In this document: positions 22,901 through 36,000 of the stretch, piece by piece
Layout: every line of letters starts with the position of its first letter
How positions within the stretch are numbered: position 1 is the first letter of the stretch
NCBI GenBank assembly: GCA_019054805.1
Contig: JAHQIY010000003.1
Location: forward strand, 5,270,001-5,334,000
DNA: 64,000 bases
Direction of reading: 5' to 3'
DNA from: Brachionus manjavacas
Lineage: Eukaryota > Rotifera > Eurotatoria > Ploima > Brachionidae
The notes under the pieces: model-generated
The model's input: the letters and a program-made list of their open reading frames with translations, nothing else
What the model was told of the DNA's origin: nothing
Databases searched by the model: none
Translations under genes and position numbers: made by a program

Positions 22901-25900
22901 ATCAATGACTAGGCTCTTTTCCGAATCATTTTCACTGGCCTCGGACTCACTGAATTTCATCATAAACGACTTGACATACTTGTCGTAGAGGAACTCGCAC
23001 TCGCGACAATATTCCTGATAGAAGTTTTGGGCGTCTATTAGATAGGCCTGCGCGTTGATTTTGTCAAAGCTTAAAAAGTGGGTGCACTTGGCCAATTTGG
23101 CATAGGCTCGACCAACATCGATGCGTATCGAGCATATTTCTTTAATGGTGTCAAAGTTTTCTTTGGTGAAAATGACCGGCGAGTCCGAATTCATGCGGTA
23201 CACAAGTTCACTGCTAGAATTAGTATCTGCCGATGCGACCGATATGTTGTTGTCGGTTCGGTCCAGTGCATTCAGTCTTTTGTTTAGGGTAAAAATTTGT
23301 TTTTTATAAAATTCTATAGCCGAGTGATAGTCCTGGATCTTTTGTTTGCACAGACCCAGATTTCCGAGTATGATTGACTCGAGCAGTATGTCGTCGCTAT
23401 TTTTACACAAGTCCCAAGCCTGGCTAAAGTGCTTGAATCCTGCTAGAGGATCATCGAATTTAAAAAGGAAAATGTTTCCTATCTCTAGCAAAAGTTTGCA
23501 TTTTTGTTTGCCCAGAGTCACGCTCTTGTCACTTGCACTTGCACTTGCCTCCATTTCGCTTTGTAGCTCTAGCTGCAAAAGTTTGAATTTAAGAACCTGT
23601 TGATTGTCGCTCAATAGAGTGTAGCATTTTGATATGGACTCTAGACAATCTGATATCAATTTGCATTTGTTTTGGTTGTTAATGGCTTTTTCGATCGAGT
23701 TTTCTGACGAGCTTTTTATTATTTTCAGTCTGTCTATGTGCATTTGAATGCATTGTTGACAAACATCTTGATTTATGGGGCCCATTGCGAGCATCAGATC
23801 AGCAATTAGGCCCATTGATACAAATTTACTATAGTCTGACTTGTGGTCATTTTCTATTTTGCTCAAATACTCTACTTGGTATTCGTAGGCTTGCTCAAAA
23901 TTGTCTAGTGCCTTGTGGCATAAACTCAAATTAAAAATTGACTTATTTATATTATCTGATTGATTTAGACTAGTGCCAATTTTAATATTTATTAGATAAA
24001 AATCAATGGCTTTTCTAAATTTGCCAGATGTGTGGTAGCTGTAGGCAAGACACTGCGAAGTAAAAAATTGACCATTCAAATCGTCGAGCTCGATGTACAC
24101 TTGGTTCAATTCGAGTAGCAAATTTATGAGCTCGGTTTGGCCCGGCTCTTCTTTACATTCTTTTAGATTAGGCACTAGATTTTCGTTAGTTCGACACTTG
24201 GTCAAGTAGATGTTGACCAAATTGAGCAAAGCGTTTGCCTGCGACTTCAGATTCCTGAGCAACTTGGATATTTCGTACTGTTCTTTGAACATTAGAAGAG
24301 CCTCGTCGGTTTTGTTCATCATTTCCATACAAAGACCAATGTTGGACAGAGTGTAGTAGATCATTTGAATCAACCTCTCATCTTTTGGCCTATTGGACTC
24401 GGTTTCATCTGTTTTTAGTAACTTTTGTTCAATAACATTCAAAATTTGTTTATAAAGATCAATGCATTGTTCATAATTTTTATTTACAAAATCTATTTGA
24501 GCCATGTGGGAATACGCTCTGGTCAAATGTAGCACATTGTTCAATTGTAGAGCGATTGTAGCTTCGCGCTGATAGAGCTTGTACGCGTCGTTTAGACGAT
24601 CTTGCTTGGCGTAACAAGTGGCCAATTTTGAACAAGCGGACATTTCCAAATATTTTAAGTACTTAAATCTTTGGTCATGGATCATTTCGCTTGTCGAGCT
24701 CGGATTGTCCGAGTTTTCGCTCAGTTCTTGCTTTAGCTGGTTGTGTTCTATGTTTAGCTTTACCATTTCTTTTAAGGTAAAATCGAGCATTGTGTGGGCG
24801 TACAAGAGGCCGTGTAAATTGTCTTGGGATTGAAGGTTGCCATTTATTAGCCCAATGTAGACCCGGCCATAGATTTCAACTATTTGTTGCTTAATTTTAG
24901 GCTCTGGATTACTCGAGCTAAAATTATTGTTTAATATTTCTAGACTTTTTTCGTAATATTGTAAACTTAATTGATAAGATTTTAGCTTAGAAAAAACAAA
25001 TCCTAAATTAAGGGTGACTATGGATAGATTTAAATTAAATTGTTCCATGTCTTCGATTATGACTGAATTTTGATTTTCCTCTTTGACCATTTGAAAGTGA
25101 ATCTCTTGGATTTCGTCCGAAATCTCCAGCTCTTTGATAAAGTACTCTTTTGCTTGGTCATAGTTGGCAAGCTTCAAAAAAACCTCGGCGATCAGATTGT
25201 ACTGCTTTTGTAAAAGTCTTTGACAGATTGTGTCATCAATAGATTCTGGTGATTGTATGATTCCGAGCGATTTTTGGAAAAAGTCCAGTGAACATTCGTA
25301 GTCTTTTAGTCTGTTGTGCACAAGACCAATAGAGTTTAAAGTATTGACAATTAGTTTCATGTCGTTTAGCTCAATAGCTAGGTTCAACTGAAGCTGAAAT
25401 ACATTCAGACATTCATCAATTTTGTCAATTTTTTGATAAGCACTTGCCATATTGCCAAATATGCGGTATTTATTTGAATAAAAGATAGTTGAAGCATCGC
25501 TGACCGCCGAGTCTTCATTACTGAGAAAATCAATCAGTTCGATTTCATTTTTCATGCAATCGATTGACTCAATAAACTTTGATTGTCGCCAATAGCAAGC
25601 ACTCAAGGTGGAAAGGGTGGCAATTTTCAATTTGCTAGAATTAGTGTCCACTCTACAAATGGCGAATTCGAGCAGGTACTCACAAGCAGAGAGTAAATTT
25701 AACTTAAAACACTCGTGGCCAAGTTTAGCCAAGACTAGGAATACATTTTTTGCCACATTCGATTCAATTAAATCAGTTTGAATTTGACGAAAGTTTAAAA
25801 CTTAAAAAAAATAAATCAATGAAAATTTTGAGGGTATTTTTTTTTAGTTTTTAATTCAATAAATTTCACTAAAAATCCCACTGAAAATTTGATCATTTTG

Positions 25901-27726
25901 ATTTTTTTAAGACTTTTTTAAAAATTAAAATTTGATTTTTTAATTTAGTTGAACTTCACTTGATTTAAATTACCCGGAAAAAGAAGTTATTTCTAGCTAG
26001 GACTGGTCAAAATTATCTAATAATAAATGATCAATCTTTTTTATTTTTTTACAAATGAAGATTAAATTGATAAATTTTTGAAAAAATGACATTCACTCAA
26101 AAATTACTAGCAAATTTGATTTTCTCGAATAAATCTAGAATAAAATTTACTTCCTGTTGTTTGTTTCGGAAATTTAAAATTCTCATGAGTCTTTTCGGTA
26201 AATTTATGATCATTTTTTAATGATAAAAATATTTTTCAAAAAAAGATCAAAAAGCATTATAGTTAGAATATAAGATGACCATTATTTTTTTCAAAACTTT
26301 TTGGATTAAAAATTCTCTATTTTGAGCAATATTTTGACACATAAAGATTTAAAATTTTGAAATAAATGATTTTATAAGGGAAAATATAAAAAATTAAAAC
26401 TTTTGATTACAAAAATTCAAATACATTATTCATGATTAATTGATTTTCTTCCATAAAAAATGATTTGTTAGCATTTAATTGCTTTTAAAGGATTTTTGTG
26501 TCAATATTTCAGCGTTATAATGAAAATCTTTTATTTAAATTAGTTGTTTAAAAAATTTATAATTGTCAGTTTCATCAAGAAAAATTAAACATAGACCAAA
26601 AAAATTAAACTCTTTCAAATTAATATTTAAAGACCACTTGTTAGCTTACTATATTAAAATAAAACCATTTTTAATTATTCGGATAAAGCAAAATCTTAAT
26701 TTTTTTTAAAGAGACAAAATAATTTAATAAAATTTAAATCAAATCAAAAAGTTTTTTTTTTAAATTGAATTATTTTTTAAAGTAAATGCAAAGTTCAGAA
26801 CTAGATTTTCTATTATTTGCAAAAAAACTCTAAAGAGACATAAAATCACAAAAAACTTTTTCACAAATCTTTTTCAAAGCATTTAAAAACTTTGTTGTTT
26901 AAAATTAGTTTATATACCATTGATATGTAACTGCTAAATTTAATTTTTGAAAAAAAATTGATTTAATTAAAATTTCAAATAGGTTTTCATCAAAAAATAA
27001 TAATTTATAATTTAACATAATTTGATTATTCAATTTTAGGTTTTATCTTTTTATTTTTAAATTGAATACTTGAAATTTAATTTTTTTACCTCGAAAACCC
27101 AAATTTTAAATTGAAAACAAGCACTTACCTTTATAATTAGAAGTAAAAAATATTTCGAATAAGCTGGTTGTGAAATTTTCATCAAAATTAAAAGTTAAAT
27201 CGTTCATAAAATGAACTTTTCCGGCTTGTTGGTTCACTTCTTTGTAAGAAAGAATCAATTTTTCAATACGGGATCGAATATTTTTTGATACATTTTTGGT
27301 ATTTTCGTCAATACTTTGGTCTATGGTGTCCATTTCTTGCGTATTTGTGCTTGAACTAGCACTGTCAAATGAACAGTACTCATAGTTGTTCAAACCATCA
27401 CAATTGTCATAGATATGGAACGGAAAACCATCTTTTAAAAATGAATCATTATTCGTTGAGCAAAGCGAATGCAAACTTAAAGTGTTTGGCGGAACTAGGT
27501 CTATTTCTGGAAGTTCGCTGGAGTTTTTGCTTGTGGATTTTTCACTATTTGACCTTATTGACTCTTCATTTGTAGAGGTTGATTTTTTGATGTGCGGTCT
27601 TCGTTTAATACCGGGAGCAGAGCCATTCGATGAACAACTTGACATCAGCTCGGATGAAGCTGATGAAATGGAGGATGAAGACTTTGTGGGTGATATACTC
27701 GCGGCTAAATGTTGAGCATTATGCAT
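19997..27726 (-). CDS. large TPR-repeat protein with C-terminal CHAT domain (TTC28-like)
   Basis: Exons 27726-27129, 25800-21040, 20993-20809, 20759-20391, 20332-19997 total 6249 nt, 2082 residues. Residues 1-200 are Ser-rich and probably disordered. From about residue 215 to 1500 there are many TPR units, readable as repeats of the A..Y..AL.........A..N.G type, for example NLGFVFSKLKSYQLSLQYYE and LCMEMMNKTDEALLMFKEQY. Residues about 1570-1950 form a CHAT (caspase-like) domain: FILYFSRVEISQTLNCWLIY, then LSIVYDQSMLKFPFHLIK. The order Ser-rich head, TPR array, CHAT matches animal TTC28 (human 2481 residues), a centrosome/midbody-linked protein. The acceptor of the last exon is inferred from phase, and the exon-3 donor could be 20391 or 27 bases earlier. 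The 1.3-kb first intron is the only long one. The start is the first ATG after an open upstream frame, so it could lie further upstream. Confidence 0.75.
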
Positions 27727-30062
27727 TTTTGGGGAAACATCTAAATTTCTTGTGAAAACAAAGTTTGGTCAAGTGAATTTTTTATTAAACGGCTTCGGAA
27801 TATTTTACCGAGAAATAAGGCAAACTATAGTTACAAAGCTGAATTGTGTTTGAACCAAAGAGAAATAAGAAGCTTTTGAAATAAATAATTATTGTAAAAA
27901 CAAACAATTTTATTTTGTATATTTTAAAGCTTTATAAAAGAAATTAAGTACTTGAATTTTTTGTATCGCAGAAAATTTACCGCTAATATTACGTAAAATT
28001 TAATCATTCGAAGACTAATAAAGGTGGTAAAAAAAAGCTGAAATATTTGAAATTGTGTGTCCTCTATTTAGGAAAAATAAATAGTCACCAAAAAATAAAA
28101 ATAGCAATATAGTTTCATTATAATGTTTGAATAAAATCGAGTGAAGTTATTTTTTGCTCAGGTGTGTAAGGCTTTCTCAAAAAATTGAACAAAAAAATAA
28201 AAATATTTACTCTAAATTTAAAATTTAAATTACAATCTTCCAATTTATTTCTCTTAGTCGCGTTCAGGTTACAAAATTTTCCTCAAGTTTTTTAGCTTTG
28301 TTTTTGGTTGTAAATTCTTGTGCAAGGTAAGACTCCCGATCGATATGAAGGATTTAAATGTTTATGAGTTTATGAGATTTCATTGTAACCATAAACTCAA
28401 TTAGAGCTTTTAAATTCTTAAAATTAACTCTATTTTTACTTATCGAGATTAAACTTTTTTTCAAGTGTTTTAAAATAATTCATTTTATTATCGGACAAGG
28501 ATGAATGAATTTTGTTTTTTAAAATTAATTCATTTAATTTTTGCATTATCTTTAATTTGTATTCTAAAAAAAATTGTCAAAATTTGAAATTAAATCTACT
28601 TATAAAAATACTGCTAAATTTGTCTATTAATTTGGAATGAAAAAAATTTAATATTTATTTGTTAAAGAAATAAGCTTAAATATTTAATTAATAGTCTATC
28701 ACTATCCATACATTAATAAAAGTTTTTATTTCAAACCTAAAATTAACTTCATAGTTAAATTTGCTAACTAATTGAAGATTTTGAGGTAAAATTAATAAAT
28801 TGAAATATCATTTACGATTAAAAATCGAAAATAAAACCAAAAGGTTACTATCAAATAATATATTCAATTATTTTTATAAAAATTATATCACCTTTCGGGC
28901 TAAGTACTATTAAAAATACAATTATAAAAAATAATGATTTGAAAAATTGAATTATGAATATTATTTATTTTCGTTTTTAATTATCATAAATTCAAACACG
29001 GAAATTAAAATTTTAATTTTTTTTATAGAAATATAATTCTTATTTCGAGTTCTTTGAAATTTTACCAAAAATTAAATAACAAGCATGCATGAGTGTGATA
29101 AAATCCATTTAAATCTATCGTAGAAAATGATGCTTGATGAAAATTTTTGTGCCGCTTAGAAATTAAATTTTAAATTTTCTTTATTTTAGAGCTTCTCAAT
29201 CAAAGTGTTGTGTTTTATTCTCGAAAGATTAAACTGAAAATTAATTGAAATGGTCAACTTTTGATTTGTTTTATTCTTAAAAAGTTTTCTTTTAAAGCTT
29301 TCCACGTTCTAAAAAAAAATTATCAGAAGACCTAAAAAAGCAGATGAAGTGTTTTCAAAATCAACATGCTGGTTCTTGTATATATTCAAACATAAAAGTC
29401 TCAGACTAACAAAGTGTTTTTTTAAAATCAATATCAAATTGAATTGGATACATTATTTTTCTAATAAAGTTTGACTTGGCAGCATTTTTAAAATTTAAAT
29501 ATTTTTTTTGATAGATTAATAACCTAGATATCTTTAAAATTGAGGTAAATTATTTTTTACATTAAATACTAAGGTTACTTTTATTAAAAAATTCTTGGGT
29601 TAGATTAATTTAATACAAAAACGGTGAACAGTGCCTAATAAAAGAAAGAAAAATGAGAATTTATTTTATACCGACATTTCAAGATTTTCCATATTTTTTT
29701 TACCCTTTTTTTTGAGAAAAAATCAAAAACTCAAATCAAGTGCCCAGTTAATGGACTCAATACAACTATAAATTAAGTTTATTGCTAAAAATTAAATTTT
29801 TAAAAATTTGATACAATATATTTTCGAGTTAACGTAACTAGTAGCAACAATGAAGAAAAGTCGAATAAAAATTTTTTTATTATTTTTATAAAAAAAGTTT
29901 ATTTTTGTTGGACAATAAAATATCGGAAATTCCGAAAAAAATTTTAACTTTATTTACTATAATTAGACAAGAAAATTATTGTCAGGAAAATTTTTTTAAT
30001 TCAAATAAAGGAAATAATAATATTGTTTAAATAAAAATCTATCAAAAAATGAATTTCTTTTT
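27727..30062. other. 2.3-kb intergenic region
   Basis: Lies upstream of the TPR-CHAT gene and downstream of the modular membrane protein. No coding frame, repeat family or RNA gene could be supported. Promoter and 5' untranslated exon of the TPR-CHAT gene are expected here but not visible to me. Confidence 0.5.
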
Positions 30063-33000
30063 TTAGTTAATCAATATTTTAAAAATGTGAACGATATGAC
30101 CAGAAAAACTCATAATATCAAAAATTATAAAAATCGAATAAAATAAAACAATGGCAGCAATAGCAACACCTTTGGCTCCACTGACAGTTTTTTTAATATG
30201 TCTTATCTCATCGGACTCTACTTCACAATACTTGCCCATAAACAGGTATTTACAAACACATTTTGGTTCATCGTCTTGGTCAACGCAGTATCCATTTCCA
30301 GAACATGTCTGATTCTTGCACACGTCTATTTTAAATTGACAATGCTCACCATAAAATAAACTTTCACAATCACATTTGTAGCTGTCCAAATTAAAAGACT
30401 CTATGCATGTTCCATTGTTAAGACAGGGGTTACTTGCACATTTTCTTATGTCTAAGTTACACATTTTTCCCACGAAAAATTTTCGACAGACACATCGGGC
30501 TAGTCCGTTTTCTATTTTGCATCTACCATTGTTGGAACAGTTTGCCAGACAATCTCCCATATCTATTTTACTTTTTAAATAGTCCAATGCTGCCGATATT
30601 GGTAACTGAGCTAAAGATGAAAATGAGCTTAGAGTTACTATTTCTTCTAAATCACGATCATCTTATAAAAAATTGAAAATTTTTTTCATTTTATTTTATT
30701 AAAATTAAATAATTTACTCATTGTTTCATCAAAAATAGACATATTTTTCATATAAGATATAATGCTGTTCATTTTTGTTGTTGTGCGAGTCTCTTTGCTA
30801 GCCATAGGAGCATTGTATGTAACCGATTCAATTTTTTCTCCAGTATCAGTATTTTCTTTGATTTGAATAAATAAATTAAGCAAAAATTATTTTTTTTAAT
30901 ATCTGAAAAAAAAGAGGTAAAAAAAGCCTACTTGATGTTACATTAGTTGGTAATGGATTTATTGGTTTATCAATTCCTTGAGAGTCTAATTTTAGAAAAT
31001 TTTAATAATTATACAGAACTGGCATTAGGTTTGTAACAGCCATCTGCTATTATAATGTGATGTCAGATTTTATCAGCTGACAGTAAATGATATCAGATTC
31101 AATCAGATAATATAAACTAATAACATAATCTATCGTTTAATTCTATTTTAGTTTTCGAAAATTTTTTAAGCTATTCAAAAAGCAAGATAATCATATAAGT
31201 ATTTTTTTTTAGTTTGTATCTCAATTTGGTATTAATGATCTCGAATCTCTATTTACAGGCCCTTATATTTACTTAGCCTTTCAGTTTCTTTTAAAATAGT
31301 ATTAGAATCATTTGAGACGGCTTTTTCTATCAACATGTTTTAAACCTTCCGTCTCTCCTTTAAGATCGAAACTACGAAGCTACTGAATAGAAGCCTGCTT
31401 TTGAACAAATGGTATTTTCATTTTCGAAAAAATCGTTATTATTATTTTTATCATTTAATTGACTACATCTCATAAGTGAAAATTAAAAAAGAAAATATAA
31501 AATTGATCTCATAGACAATAGTAGAATATCATTGAAGCATCTAATTGTAATCAGGTTCCTGAATCTTTTTTATTACTAAATTGGATAAAAAATGAAATGA
31601 TAAAATTTTAAAACTCTAATTTTTACTCAATTGAGTTACAAGCTAAAAAAAAATACTAATAATTATTTTTACTTTTTGATTAATTGGAAAAATTTTCCAA
31701 AATTAAAATAAAACTAAATAATAGATTATGTTACAAGTTTTTTTAAATCTTAAGGCAAAAAAATTAAAAAATAGTAAAAAACAATTAATTATCAATTTAT
31801 CAAGAAATTGGCTTAATCCAAATTATAGGATTCAATTTTACCTGACAAATAAATTTTTCTCTCAATTTTTACTGTTCTGGATGAATTTAGTAAGAGGCTT
31901 GCAAAAATTCTATAAACCCCATAATATTGCACTTGAATTGAAAAATCAGACTTCATTAAATAAAATTCTTCATCTATCAATGCTCTGACCATTAAACGCA
32001 TTCCAAAACCAATTCTTAAAAACCTATCAATGTAATAGTCTCTTATATTCGAGAATCTATCATCAACATTTAAATAATCATCGGAATAATAATATCTGAG
32101 TCCAATCATTGATCCTTTTCTGATGTTGACTTTTCTTTTGAGAAAAATTTTATTATATCCTTGGACAAAATCAATAGTGATTGTATAAGTGGTGTGATAG
32201 TCTATGGGTAATCCAATATTGTTTGAAAGAAAATATGAGCATGAATCTGTACCACATTGATCACCAAAATCAATTATCTTTTATAAATGAATTTAAAAAT
32301 TAAAAAAAAATTAACATTCCATTTATTTATTTTATTTTTTTTTATAAATTTTCTAAACTTGTATAGGTTTTCCAGTGCCTTAGAAGGTGTTAGAAAATTT
32401 TTTTCCTTCATATTTTTTTTTTAATTTAATTTATTTTTCTTGAATTCAATAGAACTGAGTCAATTGAGAATAACTCGAAGTGGCATTGAGTTTTTTCAAC
32501 AAAACATAAAAAATTTGAATCTAATTGGTTTTGAATCTATTTGAATCTTTGAGCCTAAAATTTTTATTTGAAAATCTATTAATTGATTCATAGTTTTTAT
32601 CAGCTCAATTTAGTTTTGGCAAAAAATCTAAAATTAAATATTAGTTGATTTTCTATTTAATTTTACTTAATTTCAACTGACAGAGTTTTTGCAGGAACTA
32701 AAATCGGGTGATACATATTTTGTGTCAAATGCACATTTTATAGTACAAGTTTTTCATTTAAAGAAATTGTTAATTTTTTTACCTCACCGGAAGCACATGA
32801 GATTTCAGCATGAATTTTCACTGCAAAATTTAAAATGATAAATGAAGGAAAAAGACCAAGCTAGTTGAATTCGCTTAAAAAAAGGATTAAAAATTAATTC
32901 AATTCACTTTAAAATTGAATTTACCGTATTTTCTCGCGTAATATCTCACTTAGAACTTAAATGCGACATGATTTAATGTGCCTAGGAAGTAACATTAAAT

Positions 33001-36000
33001 CATGAAATTATTGTTTAATTATGAATTTATTGAATATTTTATATGAAGTAACATTAAATCATGAATTTATTGAAATTATTGTTTTTTATGAAAAAAAGTT
33101 TCATAAAACTAAACTTTGGAGTATTAATGAAGAATGTTTAATAATCGGCAAAATTTTATTTGTCGCATGTCACATACTTTTGCTCCTCTTTATGAGGCTG
33201 CACTATCGAACTAGAAAAAACTTTAAGTAAAATAATCAGGATGATTTATAATAATAATAAATAAATGGAAAGTTTTTTATTTAATTTTAAAGGAATACGC
33301 TTAATTGTTGAGAATATCTTTTTTTGGCATAAATTTCGAAACCAATAAGACTTGAATCAAATTTGAATTCTGAAGATGAAAGTATAAAAAAAACACTTGA
33401 CGCTTCGTATTTGCCGCTTGATTTCTGGGAAAATTCTATGCCAAAGTATGAAATTTTTTTATCTAAATTTTTGAATGCGTCAATAGTAATTAATTGCTTA
33501 ATTTTATAATTTACCTCCCACTGGAATGATATTCATAAATTGGGTTCCGTTCAAAATTTCTACTGAATCGTTTCTGGAAAACGAAACTGCTATTATTTCA
33601 CAATCGATTCTAAAATTAAAGCCGGTGCATCTCAAATCCAAAAATTGTCCTGAAATTATGCATTTGATATTTATTAAGAATGATTTTTAAATTTTTTACT
33701 TTTTTCAACAATTTCAAAATTTTTTGTTGAACTTTCTTTTAAATCTTTTGAATTAACAAATGCAGTTAAAATGTTATTTTCCTTTTCTTCTTGAATTATA
33801 GTACTAAATTCAATATTTGTAAGATAATATTTTAGGTCAATAATGACATTGAATATGAATCGAAATTTTGTATTGAGCTTAATTGGATATACTTGGGATC
33901 CATACAAATACATGTCCGAATAAATATGATTTCCGTTTTCTTCGTATCCCAGCAAATTATCATTAAATTTTAGCAAGATCATAGAACCTTTTTTAACAGA
34001 TCTTTTTTCCAAATAAAAATTTTTTTCATTTTTTGATATATATTGATAAAAAATGTATTTTGAATTTAAATTTTTCAGAATCGTGTCTGTTTTTAAAGTT
34101 GATGCGCATGAAGAATTGGCTTCTTTGCAAACATCATTAAACTCAAAAATCTAAAAATCAAAAGAAATGGAATAATTAGGAAAACATTTGTCAAACGAGG
34201 AAATTTTTAGATCAGTTCAATAAATTTTTTATTATTCGAATGCACTTTAATTTTTGCTAAAAAAAATTTCTCTATTTGGTAAAAATTTTGGGCTAAAAAA
34301 AGAAAATATGTAGTAATTCAGGGATGAACAGTTAATGGGGTAAAACCGTGAATTCTTCTTTGAATGACTATAAATTTGTTAATAATAATAACCAACAAGG
34401 TTTAACCTGTTGCTCCACTGCCAGAATAATAAAAATAAAAGAAAAAGAAATTACTTTTGATTATTTAATTGATTGATTTATTTTATTTATTGTTTTGAAA
34501 AATTCTTTTTAAAAATTGATTTTAAAGAATTTTTTCATAAGTGTTGATTAATTGATTTAATGAATATTTCTGTACAGTATGTCACAAAAAGTTAGAATCA
34601 AACTTTTTTTTCTATTTGATTGCTTTTTTGTTCATTATTTCGTTAACTCGGCTATTTCTCCTTCAGTCTTTGTCTGATTTTTCAAAAAACATGGAATTTG
34701 CCATCTCTGTTGATCAGTTATTTTATTTTTACCCATTTTTTTTCTATTTTGTCAGATTTTTGAGTAGTCTTACTTTAAAAAAGCTATCATTTGAAAAAAT
34801 TTCATAGTTAACGATTTTTTTAAATGCAAAAAAACAATATTTTTATTTTTTTCAACCTTGATTCTAACTTTTTGTGACATACTGTACAAACAACATTTCT
34901 TTAAGAAAAACTTGAATGAATTTAAATATTTTTTTCTTTTCTTAATTTTTTAATAAAATTTATTAAGTTGTAAAAAAATTAATATATATTATGTAATCTG
35001 AAAAAAAATGGATTAAGACGATTATAAAAGCACTATATTCAAATATTAAAGTTAGTTATCGTAAGTAAATGCATGAAAATTTTACTTTTTTTCTCACATT
35101 TGGGTTTTAAATATCAAGATAAAAAAATATTTTTATTTTTTTTATTTAATTTAAACGACGGATCTTTGCTACTTAAAAGAAAATACCGATCCTGAAAAAA
35201 AACTTTCTTGATAATTTGTAAAAATTGAACAAAGAACACTAGTAAAAGATTTTTTGATGCTGTTTACGAATTTCTTTAAGAAAAATTTAAGAACTTAACC
35301 GATTTTATGTTATTTCAAAATAAAATAAGTTTAAGAAAAAATTGCCTAAACTGAAGCTAGAAAATTAAACAACCATCAAGCTTCTGTGCGCTTTAACATT
35401 CAATATTCAACACTTAACGATTGAATAAATGGAAAGTATATAAGACCTGCAAATGGTAAAGATGCTAACCCATGAATCCCTAAAGAATTTGAAACGCTTT
35501 TAAGTGAAGTGATCAAACAATTAGCTGATTCATGAAACAGTATTTGGAAAAGTAAAAAAAAATAAAAACAAATGGACTTCTTGTGAGAAATGTCATGGAT
35601 AGACAATGAGATAAAACTTTTAAAAAACTTTTTTCTTTTTTTACTTTTTGTACTTTTCCAGAATATTATTTTATTAGGAAAAATGTATTTGACGCATACA
35701 AAAAAAAAATTTTTGTGCATAAACACAAAAAAATTAAGTAAAGTATAAAGATTTAGTCATTATGGCATTTAAAAAAATAAGTTAACTATAAAAAAAACAA
35801 AAAAAAACATAGTTTAAACAATTTTCAAAGCTGACTTGGCCTTTGGTGATCGACCATCTCTTTTTTTAACTTGAGTTTCTTCAGTATTACTTAGTTCAAC
35901 GTTAGCCTTAAGTTTAGTTGGACGACCTCATTTTTTTGTCGGTTCAACAGCTTCTGAATTTTGAAAAACCACATAAACTTGATCAACTTGATCAAGATGA

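Noticed and set aside
23078..23603. Plus-strand frames opposite the TPR-CHAT exon
   Set aside because: Shadows of a long, motif-supported minus-strand exon.
27369..27715. Plus-strand frames opposite the TPR-CHAT first exon
   Set aside because: The minus-strand frame joins in phase to the next exon; the plus frames have no support.
30063..30587. EGF-transmembrane exon considered as a separate small gene
   Set aside because: It lacks a signal peptide and joins in phase to upstream exons that lead back to the signal peptide at 42302.
35400..35726. Minus-strand 108-codon frame
   Set aside because: It lies opposite the pogo-type HTH fragment, whose plus-strand motifs are clear.
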